A stretch of DNA of 64,000 bases, taken from Hansschlegelia quercus. GTDB taxonomy: Bacteria; Pseudomonadota; Alphaproteobacteria; Rhizobiales; Methylopilaceae. This document shows, piece by piece, positions 17,254 to 26,600 of this stretch. The DNA lies in assembly GCF_004310425.1 (NCBI RefSeq), contig NZ_SIUB01000002.1:372001-436000 (forward strand), written 5' to 3'. Within the stretch, counting starts at the first letter, position 1; every line of letters begins with the position of its first letter. The notes beneath the pieces are model-generated. The model saw only the letters and a program-made list of their open reading frames with translations, was not told the origin of the DNA and ran no database searches. A program made the translations under genes and the position numbers.

Positions 17254-18615
17254 TCAGAACGCGACCTGGGTCCGGAAACCGATGACCTTGGCGTCCTTCA
17301 GCCTGCGGTTCGGACGATCCGGATCCGGATCGCCGCCGCCCGGGCGAACGACATACTGGAAGTAGGGCTGCAGGTTCAGCCAGCCCGTAATCTTGGCTTG
17401 GTACGACGCCTCGATCACCATTTCAGCCCTGTGCAGCGGGTCGCCGGCGGCGCGGTCGAGGTCGCGCTGGTCCTTGCTGATGTGGGCGTAGGCAAAGGCG
17501 ACGCCGAACAAATCGTCCGGCCGGCCGGGCGTGAAGCCCTTGGCGTTGAAGCCGAGGTCGAAGTACCAGTCGATCAGGTTGCGGTTTTCCTGCGGCGTGA
17601 CGACGGCGCGAGCGAAGACCGACAGGCTCTGCTCCGGCGAAGGCGTCGGGTTCTTCAGATCGCCGCCGTCGCCGCCGCCCTGCCAGACGGTCTGATCGAT
17701 GACGCCGTAGAGCGCGTAGTCGCCCTTTCGCCGGATCGGATCCCCGGCGCCGTCCACGCGCGAGATGTCATCAAAGTGCAGCGAGTTGTACCACGCGCCG
17801 GCCTTGTAGGTGCCCGGCAGGCCTCCGAAGTCCGCCTTGTAGATCAGTTCGCCGATCGCGAACGTGCCGTCGTTGGTCGGGAAGTCCGTGTTGTGCTTGT
17901 TGAAGTCGTCGCGCCCCGCCGGATCGCCATTGTAAACGCCGGCCTGCACGCTGAACGCGTCGTTGAACTCGTATGAGACGTGGACGCCCGGCGTCGGCAC
18001 CGGATAGGCAGGGCCGCCGCTGGGGAGATCTGTACCGTTGAGGCCGGGCCAGCCGAAGGTCGAGTTCACGAACAGCGCCGCCGTCTCGCTGACGACGAAG
18101 TCGCCGTCGGCCGCGAGCTGACCGATCTTGATCTGGAGCTTGTCGTCCAGCAGCTTCTGCTTGAAATAGACCTCGCCGAGCAGGTTGGCGTGCTCGGCCT
18201 CGATGTTCGAGATCGTCAGCAGATTGCCGGTCTCGTTGGCCGTGATGCCCTGCCCGCGGATGAAGTAAGCGCCGGCGTAGAACTCGCCGCCGGTCCAGCC
18301 GACGATCTTCTCGAGATCGAGGGTGAGGCCCAGCTGGAGCAGGCCGGTGAAGCCCTTGCCCTTCTTGAGGCCGCCGCCGAGATTGTAGGAGCTGTCGGCG
18401 GTGACGTCGGCGTCGAATTCGATGCCGAAGTCTCGCAGTTTGGTGCGTGCGCCGCCCCAATCGCCTGTCAGCTTGTCGCGTTCGAAGAGGTCGCCCGTGA
18501 GTTTGGCCGGGGCATCGTCATCGGCATAGGCGGGCGCGACGAAGGCCGCGGAGGCCAACAGCGCGGCGGCGATCCCGAGGCCGGCGGATCGTGTTACGAA
18601 GTTCGCCATCGTCAT
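17254..18615 (-). CDS. OprB-family carbohydrate-selective porin
   Basis: 453 residues. Outer-membrane barrel of the OprB family, which admits sugars and similar small solutes. Seen: a signal peptide (SAGLGIAAALLASAAFVAPAYA, cleavage after AYA), then LTGDLFERDKLTGDWGGART, which is the diagnostic OprB N-terminus, alternating amphipathic strands, and a C-terminal Phe (IGFRTQVAF). The first ATG at 18615 has GGGGAA 8 bp upstream; a second ATG 6 bp later is possible. It is monocistronic, with a terminator on the pcm side. The substrate cannot be read from sequence. Confidence 0.92.
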   Translation of the reverse strand: MTMANFVTRSAGLGIAAALLASAAFVAPAYADDDAPAKLTGDLFERDKLTGDWGGARTKLRDFGIEFDADVTADSSYNLGGGLKKGKGFTGLLQLGLTLDLEKIVGWTGGEFYAGAYFIRGQGITANETGNLLTISNIEAEHANLLGEVYFKQKLLDDKLQIKIGQLAADGDFVVSETAALFVNSTFGWPGLNGTDLPSGGPAYPVPTPGVHVSYEFNDAFSVQAGVYNGDPAGRDDFNKHNTDFPTNDGTFAIGELIYKADFGGLPGTYKAGAWYNSLHFDDISRVDGAGDPIRRKGDYALYGVIDQTVWQGGGDGGDLKNPTPSPEQSLSVFARAVVTPQENRNLIDWYFDLGFNAKGFTPGRPDDLFGVAFAYAHISKDQRDLDRAAGDPLHRAEMVIEASYQAKITGWLNLQPYFQYVVRPGGGDPDPDRPNRRLKDAKVIGFRTQVAF

Positions 18616-18865
18616 TACGCAGTTCCCCGAAAGGATCGACGCGCGACCGGCGTCGATGCTCGACGCTCCCGCCAGCGCCGCCAGAAACCACTAAGCGAAA
18701 TTCTGGAGAAGGCGAATAACGTTCTAGGCTTCGAGGCCTTCCGGCGTAACGAAACCGTGAGGCTCGATACAATTATACAACAAGAAAACGCAGTTTATAT
18801 TTAGACTTACTCTAAGAACGACAGCCGAGACTGCGGGCGAGAGCAGATCGTCGAGCCAATATGAA
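18616..18865. other. Porin-porin intergenic region with AT-rich candidate promoter
   Basis: 250 bp with no credible gene. The stretch 18765-18815 is strikingly AT-rich for this genome. On the minus strand it contains a perfect TATAAT (18772-18777) with no good -35 at the right distance, about 155 bp upstream of the OprB start. The long leader this implies could carry regulation, but I see no clear hairpin or known riboswitch in it. Confidence 0.35.
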
Positions 18866-18892
18866 AACGGCCCCGCCTAAGGCGGGGCCGTT
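18866..18892 (-). terminator. Strong Rho-independent terminator of the Omp2-type porin gene
   Basis: A perfect 12-bp stem (AACGGCCCCGCC / GGCGGGGCCGTT) with a 3-nt loop. On the minus strand it runs into TTTTC, 25 bp past the porin stop. The plus strand also ends in CCTTTTCG, so it can work in both directions. Confidence 0.9.
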
Positions 18893-18916
18893 CCTTTTCG
18901 TTCGATCCGATGAGGA

Positions 18917-20170
18917 TCAGAAATCGCGCTGGACGCGCATGCGGCCGATGAACTCGTCCTTCTTGCGGAGCGCATAGACGTCGGACGTGTTGGTGTTCTT
19001 GACGTAGTTCACCTCACCGCCGATATCGAGCTTCTTGACCGGCGTCCAGATCAGGTTGGTCGTCAGACCATACGCAGCCCAATCCTGACCAGCGGCCTTC
19101 ACATTGACGTTGATGTAAGTGCCCTGGAAGGCAGAGCGCCACTTCGGATCCCAGTAGTGAAGAAGGCCGAGGTTGAAGGCGTAGCCTTCGGTCTTGCGGA
19201 TGTTGCCGCCGCCGTCGACCTCGAAGTCAGAGAGGCGGTTGCCGCGGTCGACGTTCTGCGTCTGGGCGATACCGAACACCGAGTCGCCGGTCTGGCCGAC
19301 ACCGAGATAGGACAGCGAGCCGGAGCTGTACGCCGCCGTACCGTAGACGAAGTCGCCCTTGGCGAGCGAAGGCAGGTTCACCTTCACGCCCACCTGACCG
19401 CCGTAGCCCCAAGCGGTGTCGCGGCCGCCGAGCTCGTTCGTGATGTTATGAGCGAAGCCCGAAATCTGCGCCTCGCCCCAGCCCTGCTGAACGCGGACGT
19501 TGCCGACAATGTCGGGGAACTTCTGCTCGTTGTAGTTCGAACCAACCGAACCCGGGAGACCGGCGAGCGTGGCGGAGCGACGAGCGGTGCCGTCCTCGAC
19601 CGCGATGCTGGCAGAGAAGCCACCGCCGAAATCAGCAGTATAGGCGAGAACCGAGAGGGTGCGGTCCGAGATGAAGGGGTTCGTAAAGGTCGGATAGGGC
19701 TTGAAGTCCCAGAACGAGTCCGTGAGACCAGCCGTCAGGCCGGCGAACTGCACGAAAGCCTTGTCGAAGATCGAGTCGTCGCCGACGCCGACGTCGGTCG
19801 CAGCGGCCAAGCCGAGAGCGCCGGACTGGCGCTGGAACTGAGCGCGGATGTAAGTGCGAACCGTGCCGTATTCCGTGTCGGTGCGCGCGTCGAACCACAG
19901 ACGGGCGCGCGTCCGGAAGCCGACATTGTTGTTCGGCTTGACGCCGGCGTTGTTCTTCACGACCTCGCCGACAGACACGTCGAGGCGGGCGAAGCCGCCG
20001 ATCTGAAGGCAGGTGTCGCTGCCCGGAATGTAGAAAAAGCCCGCGCCGTAAGCGTCGCAGACCTTCACGTACTCGACGGGCTCGGCGCCCGGCAGATCGG
20101 CAGCCTGTGCGCCGGTCAGCGCAACGAAGGCGGCGGCGGAGCCAAGCGCCAGGCTCTTGACGAGATTCAT
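18917..20170 (-). CDS. Alphaproteobacterial major porin (Omp2/RopA, Porin_2 family)
   Basis: 417 residues. General trimeric porin of the Hyphomicrobiales type. Seen: signal peptide (LALGSAAAFVALTGAQA, cleavage before ADLPGAEPVEYVKVC), the family hallmark YVKVCDAYGAGFFYIPGSDT with Cys residues flanking the first loop, IGGFARLDV as first strand, and a C-terminal aromatic residue (MRVQRDF). GGAGG lies 7 bp before the ATG. It is probably abundant, judging by the strong terminator and ribosome-binding site. Confidence 0.94.
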   Translation of the reverse strand: MNLVKSLALGSAAAFVALTGAQAADLPGAEPVEYVKVCDAYGAGFFYIPGSDTCLQIGGFARLDVSVGEVVKNNAGVKPNNNVGFRTRARLWFDARTDTEYGTVRTYIRAQFQRQSGALGLAAATDVGVGDDSIFDKAFVQFAGLTAGLTDSFWDFKPYPTFTNPFISDRTLSVLAYTADFGGGFSASIAVEDGTARRSATLAGLPGSVGSNYNEQKFPDIVGNVRVQQGWGEAQISGFAHNITNELGGRDTAWGYGGQVGVKVNLPSLAKGDFVYGTAAYSSGSLSYLGVGQTGDSVFGIAQTQNVDRGNRLSDFEVDGGGNIRKTEGYAFNLGLLHYWDPKWRSAFQGTYINVNVKAAGQDWAAYGLTTNLIWTPVKKLDIGGEVNYVKNTNTSDVYALRKKDEFIGRMRVQRDF

Positions 20171-20546
20171 TGTAGTCCTCCAACCCCGAAAGTCACAGCG
20201 GATCGTATCGACTGAGGCGTTGCGCCCCGGCCATGGTCGTCAGTCTTGACCGTCGACCCCCGACGATCCCCTGCGGCGCGTTTCCTTGCCGCAAAACGAC
20301 CATATGCGTGGCGATCGATGGCGCAAGCGTGATCATGTTTGTGACGGTTCCAGTCAGGGCCTTTGGCTTCCGCTGTGGCTGGAATGCCACTGAAAGAGGC
20401 GCCCTGAGGCCCGGATCGGGCTCTAAAATTGTCCAGTCGCGGCGAACCTTCCCGTTCCCGCGGCGCCGGCTCGCCTCATTCCTGCCACGCGAGATTCGGC
20501 TATGAACCGCGCCGGCCGTCATCCGCGCCGGTCTTAAGGAGACACG
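20171..20546. other. Divergent intergenic region upstream of the Omp2-type porin
   Basis: 376 bp between the porin (minus) and a small membrane-protein gene (plus), with no convincing gene. A weak minus-strand promoter is possible: TTGCGC at 20321-20326 and TATGGT at 20299-20304, spacing 16, about 130 bp upstream of the porin start. Major porin leaders are frequent targets of small RNAs, but I can identify none here. The right edge holds AAGGAGACACG, the ribosome-binding site of the downstream gene. Confidence 0.3.
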
Positions 20547-20894
20547 ATGAGCGAAGATCGTCCGGTCGGGCGCGCCGCCTTTCTTGGCGGCCTCCTCTCC
20601 TTTGTTGCGCTCGTCGCCTGCTCCGTCGTCGGCGTAGGCCACAGCCGCTCGCTCGAAGGAGACGCTAATCTCCAATACTGGATCGTGGTCGGGCTGACGG
20701 CCGCGACGATCGCAGGCGTGACCTTCGCCCTGTCGCGGGAACGCGCGCGAACAGGCCTCGGCGAGGCCGCCCGCAAGGCAGGCGTCGCGCTCGCCGCGAT
20801 CGGGCTTGTCCTGTTCATCTGGGAGACGATCGCGATCGGCTTCGGAGCGGAGTCGGCGCCGGTTCTTTGGCTCATCCGCGCCTTCAAAGGCTAA
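20547..20894 (+). CDS. Small inner-membrane protein of unknown function
   Basis: 115 residues that I do not recognise. There are three hydrophobic segments: about 8-30 (AAFLGGLLSFVALVACSVVG), 46-62 (YWIVVGLTAATIAGVTF) and 78-98 (AGVALAAIGLVLFIWETIAI). The loop after the second is Arg-rich (SRERARTGL), suggesting it faces the cytoplasm. A strong ribosome-binding site (AAGGAGACACGATG) and normal codon use support a real gene. It lies upstream of the B12 riboswitch and so is probably not part of the cobalamin operon. Confidence 0.7.
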   Translation: MSEDRPVGRAAFLGGLLSFVALVACSVVGVGHSRSLEGDANLQYWIVVGLTAATIAGVTFALSRERARTGLGEAARKAGVALAAIGLVLFIWETIAIGFGAESAPVLWLIRAFKG

Positions 20895-20954
20895 ACCGGC
20901 CGCGCCCTTGTGCGCATTGCGAGGCGCGTTCGCCCCTGATAGGCCTAGCTGATC

Positions 20955-21165
20955 AGCCTTAGGTTCCCGTGAGGGATCAAAAGGGAATTCGGTGAGGGCC
21001 AAAGGCCCGATTCCGGAGCTGCCCCCGCAACTGTGAGCGGAGAGCGGCGCGCCATAGATAGCCACTGCGCTTGATTATGCGCGGGAAGGCCGGCGCGACC
21101 GCCGCGACCCGCGAGCCAGGAGACCTGCCTGAGGCGTCAACGCCTGAATGCCCTCGGTGGGAGGG
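20955..21165 (+). promoter_or_regulatory. Cobalamin (B12) riboswitch
   Basis: The region holds the ordered conserved elements of the adenosylcobalamin riboswitch: TTAGGTTCCCG, GGGAATTCGGTG, GCTGCCCCCGCAACTGTGAG, GGAAGGCCGGCGCGACCGC, and the B12 box GAGCCAGGAGACCTGCC at about 21113-21130. The downstream arm (CCCTCGGTGGGAGGG) ends just before the cbtB ribosome-binding region. When the ligand is bound it should reduce expression of cbtB-cbtA and, through tight coupling, probably cobU through cobQ. Boundaries are approximate. Confidence 0.95.
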
Positions 21166-21178
21166 CTGGAGACCTGAA

Positions 21179-21358
21179 ATGCGCACTGCTTCCTCAATCA
21201 CACGTCCCGTCGCCCTCACGTCGGCCCATGCGCTGCCGATCCTGTTCGCCGCGCTGCTCGGCGTGGTGCTGATCGCAGGCGCCGGCTTCGCGTCGACGCC
21301 CGCGCTTCACAACGCGGCGCACGACCAGCGCCATTCCATTGGCTTCCCCTGCCACTGA
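21179..21358 (+). CDS. cbtB: Cobalt transporter small subunit CbtB
   Basis: 59 residues. Single-helix partner of CbtA in predicted B12-regulated cobalt uptake. Seen: one membrane helix (ALPILFAALLGVVLIAGAGF) and the family's C-terminal histidine motif HNAAHDQRHSIGFPCH, a likely cobalt ligand cluster. I chose the ATG at 21179, immediately after the riboswitch; a longer in-frame reading from 21071 would translate the riboswitch itself and is rejected. cbtA follows 11 bp later. Confidence 0.93.
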   Translation: MRTASSITRPVALTSAHALPILFAALLGVVLIAGAGFASTPALHNAAHDQRHSIGFPCH

Positions 21359-21369
21359 GGGGAACCGCC

Positions 21370-22074
21370 ATGCACCTCTTCCGCAACATCGTCTTCATCG
21401 CGGCTCTTGTGGGCCTCGGCGCCGGTCTCGTGCTGACCGTTCTGCAGCATTTCGGCACGCAGCCGCTCATCGTGCAGGCTGAGGTCTTCGAGCAGGCGAA
21501 CGCCGCGAAGGCCGAGGCGGCGCCGCATGAACACCCGGCGGGCGCGGCCGAGCATCATCACGACGAGGCGGCGTGGGAGCCCGCCGACGGCGCCGAGCGC
21601 TTCGGCTGGACGCTGGTCGCCAACATCGTGGCGGGCGTCGGCTTCGCGCTGCTGCTGGTCGCCGCGAGCGAGCTCAAGGGCGGCCTGACCTCCTGGCGCG
21701 AGGGCCTGCTCTGGGGTCTCGCCGGCTTCCTCGTCTTCACGCTCGCGCCGAGCGTCGGCCTGCCGCCGGAAGCGCCGGGCGTCGAAGGCGCTCCGCTTAT
21801 GGACCGGCAGATCTGGTGGGTGGCGACAGCGATCGCCACCGCGGCCGGCTTGGCGCTCATCGTCTATGGCCGTTCGCCACTGACAGCGGTCGCAGCCGTA
21901 GCGCTGATCGCAGCGCCTCATGTCATCGGGGCGCCGCAGCCGAGCGAGCCCCCTGCGATCCCGCACGCGCTCGAGCACGGCTTCGTGGTCGCCGTCATCG
22001 TGACGGGTTTCCTGTTCTGGGCGACGCTTGGAACGCTGGCGGGCGCGTTGCGCAACCGCTTCGTCGAAGCCTGA
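21370..22074 (+). CDS. cbtA: Cobalt transporter subunit CbtA
   Basis: 234 residues, polytopic membrane protein. Seen: about five hydrophobic segments, the first at IVFIAALVGLGAGLVLTVLQ. A His-rich periplasmic stretch after it (EHPAGAAEHHHDEAAWEP, about 56-73) is probably metal-binding. AGLPPEAPG-type loops (VGLPPEAPGVEGAPL) are family-typical. The CbtAB role in cobalt uptake is a comparative-genomics assignment based on B12 riboswitch control, which this locus also shows. Confidence 0.92.
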   Translation: MHLFRNIVFIAALVGLGAGLVLTVLQHFGTQPLIVQAEVFEQANAAKAEAAPHEHPAGAAEHHHDEAAWEPADGAERFGWTLVANIVAGVGFALLLVAASELKGGLTSWREGLLWGLAGFLVFTLAPSVGLPPEAPGVEGAPLMDRQIWWVATAIATAAGLALIVYGRSPLTAVAAVALIAAPHVIGAPQPSEPPAIPHALEHGFVVAVIVTGFLFWATLGTLAGALRNRFVEA

Positions 22075-22081
22075 GGCGGCG

Positions 22082-22627
22082 TTGCCTGCGCAGCCGCGCG
22101 GGCGCGACGTCAGCCTGATCATCGGCGGCGCGCGCTCGGGCAAGAGCCGTTTCGCCGAAGGCCTCGCGACGGCGACGGGACTTCCCGTCGCCTATGTTGC
22201 GACTGCACGGGGCGACGATGCGGAGATGCGCGAGCGCATCGCGCGCCACCGCGCGGAGCGCCCGGCTTCGTGGACGACGATCGAAGTTCCCTTGGCGCTT
22301 TCTCGCGCCATTCTGACCGAAGCGGCCCCTGCCCGCGTGGTTCTCGTCGACTGCCTTACGCTTTGGCTGACTAACGTCATGCTTGGCAATCTGGACGTTG
22401 AGCATGAAGCGGATGGCTTGCTGGCGGCGCTCGGCGCCTCCGCCGGGCCTGTCGTCCTCGTGTCGAACGAGGTCGGCTACGGCATCGTGCCCGACAACGC
22501 CCTCGCCCGCGCGTTTCGGGATCATCAGGGTCGCCTCAATCAGCGCGTGGCGGGCCTCGCCTCGCGCGTGACGCTGGTCGCGGCCGGCCTTCCTCTCGAC
22601 CTCAAGCTTCCGAAGGAAGCCGCATGA
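22082..22627 (+). CDS. cobU: Adenosylcobinamide kinase / adenosylcobinamide-phosphate guanylyltransferase
   Basis: 181 residues (also called CobP). It phosphorylates adenosylcobinamide and transfers GMP to it, a late step of nucleotide-loop assembly. Seen: P-loop GGARSGKSRFAEG, VDCLTLWLTNVML and NEVGYGIVPDNALARAFRD, all catalytic motifs of the family. The start is a TTG at 22082 with GAGG 5 bp upstream; the frame stays open further into cbtA, but no conserved residues lie there. It overlaps cobW by 4 bp (ATGA). Confidence 0.93.
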   Translation: MPAQPRGRDVSLIIGGARSGKSRFAEGLATATGLPVAYVATARGDDAEMRERIARHRAERPASWTTIEVPLALSRAILTEAAPARVVLVDCLTLWLTNVMLGNLDVEHEADGLLAALGASAGPVVLVSNEVGYGIVPDNALARAFRDHQGRLNQRVAGLASRVTLVAAGLPLDLKLPKEAA

Positions 22628-23664
22628 CCGTTCCTCACAAAATCCCCGCGACCGTCGTCACCGGCTTTCTCGGCGCCGGCAAGACGACCCTGATCCGCCA
22701 CCTCCTGCAGAACGCCGGCGGCCGGAAGATCGCGCTTATCGTCAACGAGTTCGGTGATGTCGGGATCGACGGCGAGCTGCTTGCCGCCTGCGGCAGCGAC
22801 GCCTGCCGTGAGGAAGACATCGTCGAGCTCGCAAACGGCTGCATCTGCTGCACGGTCGCCGACGACTTCATCCCGACGATGGAGAAAATTCTCGCCCGCA
22901 ATCCGGCGCCGGATCACATCGTCATCGAGACCTCAGGCCTCGCTCTGCCCCAGCCGCTCGTCCGGGCTTTTCGCTGGCCTGAGATCGCGACGCGCGTGAC
23001 GGTCGACGGCGTGGTGACCGTCGTCGACGGACCCGCGGTGCGCGACGGGCGCTTCGCCCATGACGAGGAGGCGGTGGCGGCCCAGCGCGCCGCCGACCCG
23101 AACGTCGACCATGAAGATCCGATCGAGGAGCTGTTCGAGGATCAGGTGCGCGCCGCCGATCTCATCGTGCTCCACAAGGCCGACCTGATGAACGAGGCCG
23201 ACGTCGAGCGGGTGAAGACCGACGTGCTCGAGCATACCAGCGAGGGGGTCCGCGTCGTTGCCGCCTCGAACGGCATTTTGCCCGCCGAAGTGCTGCTGGG
23301 ACTCGCCTCGGGGGTCGAGGACAAGATCGACGCGCGGCCGACAACTCATGAGCTGGAGGGCGAGGTCCAGCACGATCACGACGATTTCGAGAGCTTCATC
23401 GCCGAGACGCCGGAGGCCGCCGACGTCGCGGAGCTCGAGGCGCGCGTGCGCAAGGTGCTGGAGACGCACGACGTGCTGCGTCTGAAGGGCTTCGTTCCCG
23501 TGAAGAACAAGGCCGCGCGGCTCGTCGTGCAGGCCGTCGGAACCCGCGTCGATAGCTATTTTGACCGCGGCTGGCGCGAGGGCGAGCCCCGCGTCGGGCG
23601 GTTGGTGGTGATCGGCGAGAAGGGCGTGGACCGCGCCGCGATCGAGAAGGCTTTGGCGGGGTGA
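22624..23664 (+). CDS. cobW: Cobalamin biosynthesis GTPase CobW
   Basis: 346 residues. G3E-family GTPase thought to deliver cobalt to the chelatase. Seen: Walker A TGFLGAGKTTLIRHLL, the metal-binding motif NGCICCTVADDF with CxCC, the guanine motif HKADLMNEADV, and a CobW C-terminal domain from about 230. Acidic and His-rich stretches (EGEVQHDHDDFESF) may also bind metal. It lies directly before cobN, whose cobalt insertion step it would serve. Confidence 0.95.
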   Translation: MTVPHKIPATVVTGFLGAGKTTLIRHLLQNAGGRKIALIVNEFGDVGIDGELLAACGSDACREEDIVELANGCICCTVADDFIPTMEKILARNPAPDHIVIETSGLALPQPLVRAFRWPEIATRVTVDGVVTVVDGPAVRDGRFAHDEEAVAAQRAADPNVDHEDPIEELFEDQVRAADLIVLHKADLMNEADVERVKTDVLEHTSEGVRVVAASNGILPAEVLLGLASGVEDKIDARPTTHELEGEVQHDHDDFESFIAETPEAADVAELEARVRKVLETHDVLRLKGFVPVKNKAARLVVQAVGTRVDSYFDRGWREGEPRVGRLVVIGEKGVDRAAIEKALAG

Positions 23665-23668
23665 GCTG

Positions 23669-26600
23669 ATGCATCTCCTGAAGGCCCAGGGACAGCCGAT
23701 CGGCGACGGAACGGAGGCGGTCGATCTCGACCTGTCGCCCGCCGACGTGGTCGTGGTGTCCGCGGCCGACACGGAGATTGCAGGCCTCGCCCGCGCTCAG
23801 GCGGCGCTTGGGCCGCGCGCCCCGAGCTTGCGCCTCGCGAGCCTCCAGAAGCTCCGGCACAACATGTCCGTCGATCTCTTCCTCGAAAAGACGGTGGCGC
23901 GTTCGAAGCTGCTCGTGCTGCGGCTGCTTGGCGGCGAATCTTACTGGCCCTATGGGCTCGACGAAGCGTTGCGCGTCGCGCGGGCGAACGGCGTGACGGT
24001 CGCGGCAATGCCCGGCTGCGGCAACCCCGACCCAGATCTTATCGCGCGCTCGACCTGCGCGGCCGAGGATTCCGAGCGGCTGTGGCGGATGTTGGTCGAG
24101 GGCGGGCCGGACAATCTGGCTGCGGCCCTCGGCGGCTTCCACGCGCTGCTCGACGGCCGCAGCGTTCCGGAAGCCGCGCGGCCGATCCCGCCGGCGGGCC
24201 TTTATTGGCCGGGCGTGGCCAGTCCCTCGCTTGAGGACCTGCGCGCGCGCTGGCCAAAGGACGCCGCCGTCGCGCCGATCGTGTTCTACCGCGCCCAGCT
24301 ACAGGCCGGCGACGTCGCGCCGGTCGAGGCGCTGATCGCAGCCTTGACCGAGCATGGGCTCGGCGCTTTGCCGATCTACGTCTCGTCCCTCAAGGAGGCG
24401 GACGCGGCGCGCTTCGTGCGCAAGATCTTCGCCGAGGCGAAGACGTCCGTTGTGCTGAACGCCACAGCCTTCGCCGTCTCCAAGCCTGGGGCCGTCTGGG
24501 AGCCGACGCCGCTCGATTCGGCCGACGCGCCGGTCCTGCAGGTGGTGTTCGCCGGTATGGATCGCGCGACCTGGACAGCCTCTCCCCGCGGTCTCGGCGC
24601 GCGCGACCTCGCAATGAGCGTGTCGCTGCCCGAGATCGACGGGCGGATCATGACGCGCGCCGTGGCGTTCAAGTCCGCCGGACGGTTCGACGCCGCGACC
24701 GAGACCGAGATCGTCGCGCTGGAGCCCCTGCCCGATCGGATCGCGTTCGTCGCGAATCTCGCCGCGAACTGGGCGCGGTTGCGGAGAACGCCGCGGCCGG
24801 AGCGACGCGTCGCGTTGATCCTGGCGAACTACCCGACCGGCGCCGCACGCCTTGCAAACGGCGTCGGTCTCGACACGCCGGCGAGCACGGCGGTGATGCT
24901 CCGGGCGTTGCAGGAAGCGGGCTACGCCGCGGACAGCGCGCCGGAGGACGGCGCTGCCGTCGTGCGCGAAATGACCGAGGCTCTGACGGCCTCCGTTTCG
25001 TGTGCCCGCGGAAGCCGCGCGGGAGCGGAAGTTCTGCCGCTCGCAGCTTATCTCAGCTTCCTCGACGCCCTGCCCTCGGCCTCGCGCGCAAAGATGCTCG
25101 CGCGCTGGGGAGCGCCCGAGAGCGACCCAACCTTCGATCCCGCGATCGGCGGCTTCCGTCTGGCGATCCGCCGCTACGGCGCCCTCGCCCTCGGCGTGCA
25201 GCCCTCGCGCGGCTTCGACGTCGATTCCAAGGCCGCGCATCACGATCCCGATCTGCCGCCGCCGCACGGCCATCTCGCGTTTTACGCCTGGCTCCGCGAA
25301 AGCTTCGGCGCGCAAGCGGTCGTCCATGTCGGCAAGCACGGAAATCTCGAATGGCTGCCGGGCAAGTCGCTCGCTTTGTCGGAGGAGTGCTTCCCCGAGA
25401 TCGCGCTCGGGCCCCTGCCCCATATCTATCCTTTCATCGTCAACGATCCCGGCGAGGGCGCGGCGGCTAAGCGGCGGACGTCCGCCGTCATTGTCGACCA
25501 TCTGACCCCGCCGCTTGCCCGCGCCGAAGGCTCCGCGGCGTTGCGTGAGGTCGAGACGCTGGTCGACGAATACGCCGAGGCGCAGGGGCTCGACCCGCGC
25601 CGCGCCACTAGCCTCGCCAAGGAGATTCTGGCGCGCGCCGCGGACCTCGGCCTCGACCGGGATTGCGGCTTCTCGATCGCCGACGACCCGGAAGACGCAC
25701 TGACTAAGCTTGACGCCTTCCTGTGCGAAGTGAAGGAGCTTCAAGTCCGCAACGGCCTGCACGTCTTCGGCCGTTCCCCGGAGGGCCTGAAGCGCGGCGA
25801 ACTGCTGGTGGCGCTGACGCGCAGCCCGCGGGGCCCGCGCCCGCAGGACGCCTCGCTGACCCGCGCGCTCGCGGCCGATCTTGGCCTCGACGGGTTCGAT
25901 CCGCTGAAGCCCGATTTCGCCGCGCGATGGGACGGGCCGAAGCCGCAGGCGCTGGCCGACGTCTCGGACGCGCCGTGGCGGAGCGAAGGCGATACAGTCG
26001 AGCGGCTAGAGATGCTGGCGCTTCGGCTGGTGGAGGACGTCGCGCCCGCCGAAAACCTGCAGCGGACGTCCGCCGTCCTCGCCGAAATCGTAGAAGTCGT
26101 CGCGCCGCGGGTGGACGCCTCGGGCGCGGCCGAGATCGCCGGCCTGCTCGCGGCCCTCGACGGCCGCTTCGTTGCGCCCGGCCCGTCCGGCGCCCCTACC
26201 CGCGCGCGGCTCGACGCGCTGCCGACGGGGCGCAACTTCTTCGCGCTTGATCCCCGCTCCGCCCCAACCGAAGCGGCGTGGCGGCTCGGGCGCGTCGCCG
26301 CCGACACGCTTTGCCGCCGCCATTTTCAGGACAATGGCGAGTGGCCGCGCCGGCTCGCGATCTCCGCCTGGGGCACGGCCAACATGCGCACCGGCGGCGA
26401 CGACGTCGCGCAGGCGCTGGCGCTGATCGGCGTGGCCCCGCGTTGGGAAGCGGGTTCATCGCGCGTCGTCGCTCTGGAGATCATGCCGCTCTCGGAGCTG
26501 CGCCGGCCGCGCGTCGACGTGCTGTTCCGCATCTCCGGCTTCTTTCGGGACGCTTTCCCCTACCAGATCGACCTGATCGACGAGGCGATGCGGCTTGCGG

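Noticed and set aside
20233-20505. A 90-codon open frame between the porin and the small membrane protein
   Set aside because: No ribosome-binding site, unusual composition, and it occupies the porin's regulatory region.
24299-25762. A 487-codon minus-strand frame opposite cobN
   Set aside because: Shadow frame: CobN motifs are on the plus strand and the antisense product shows no domain.
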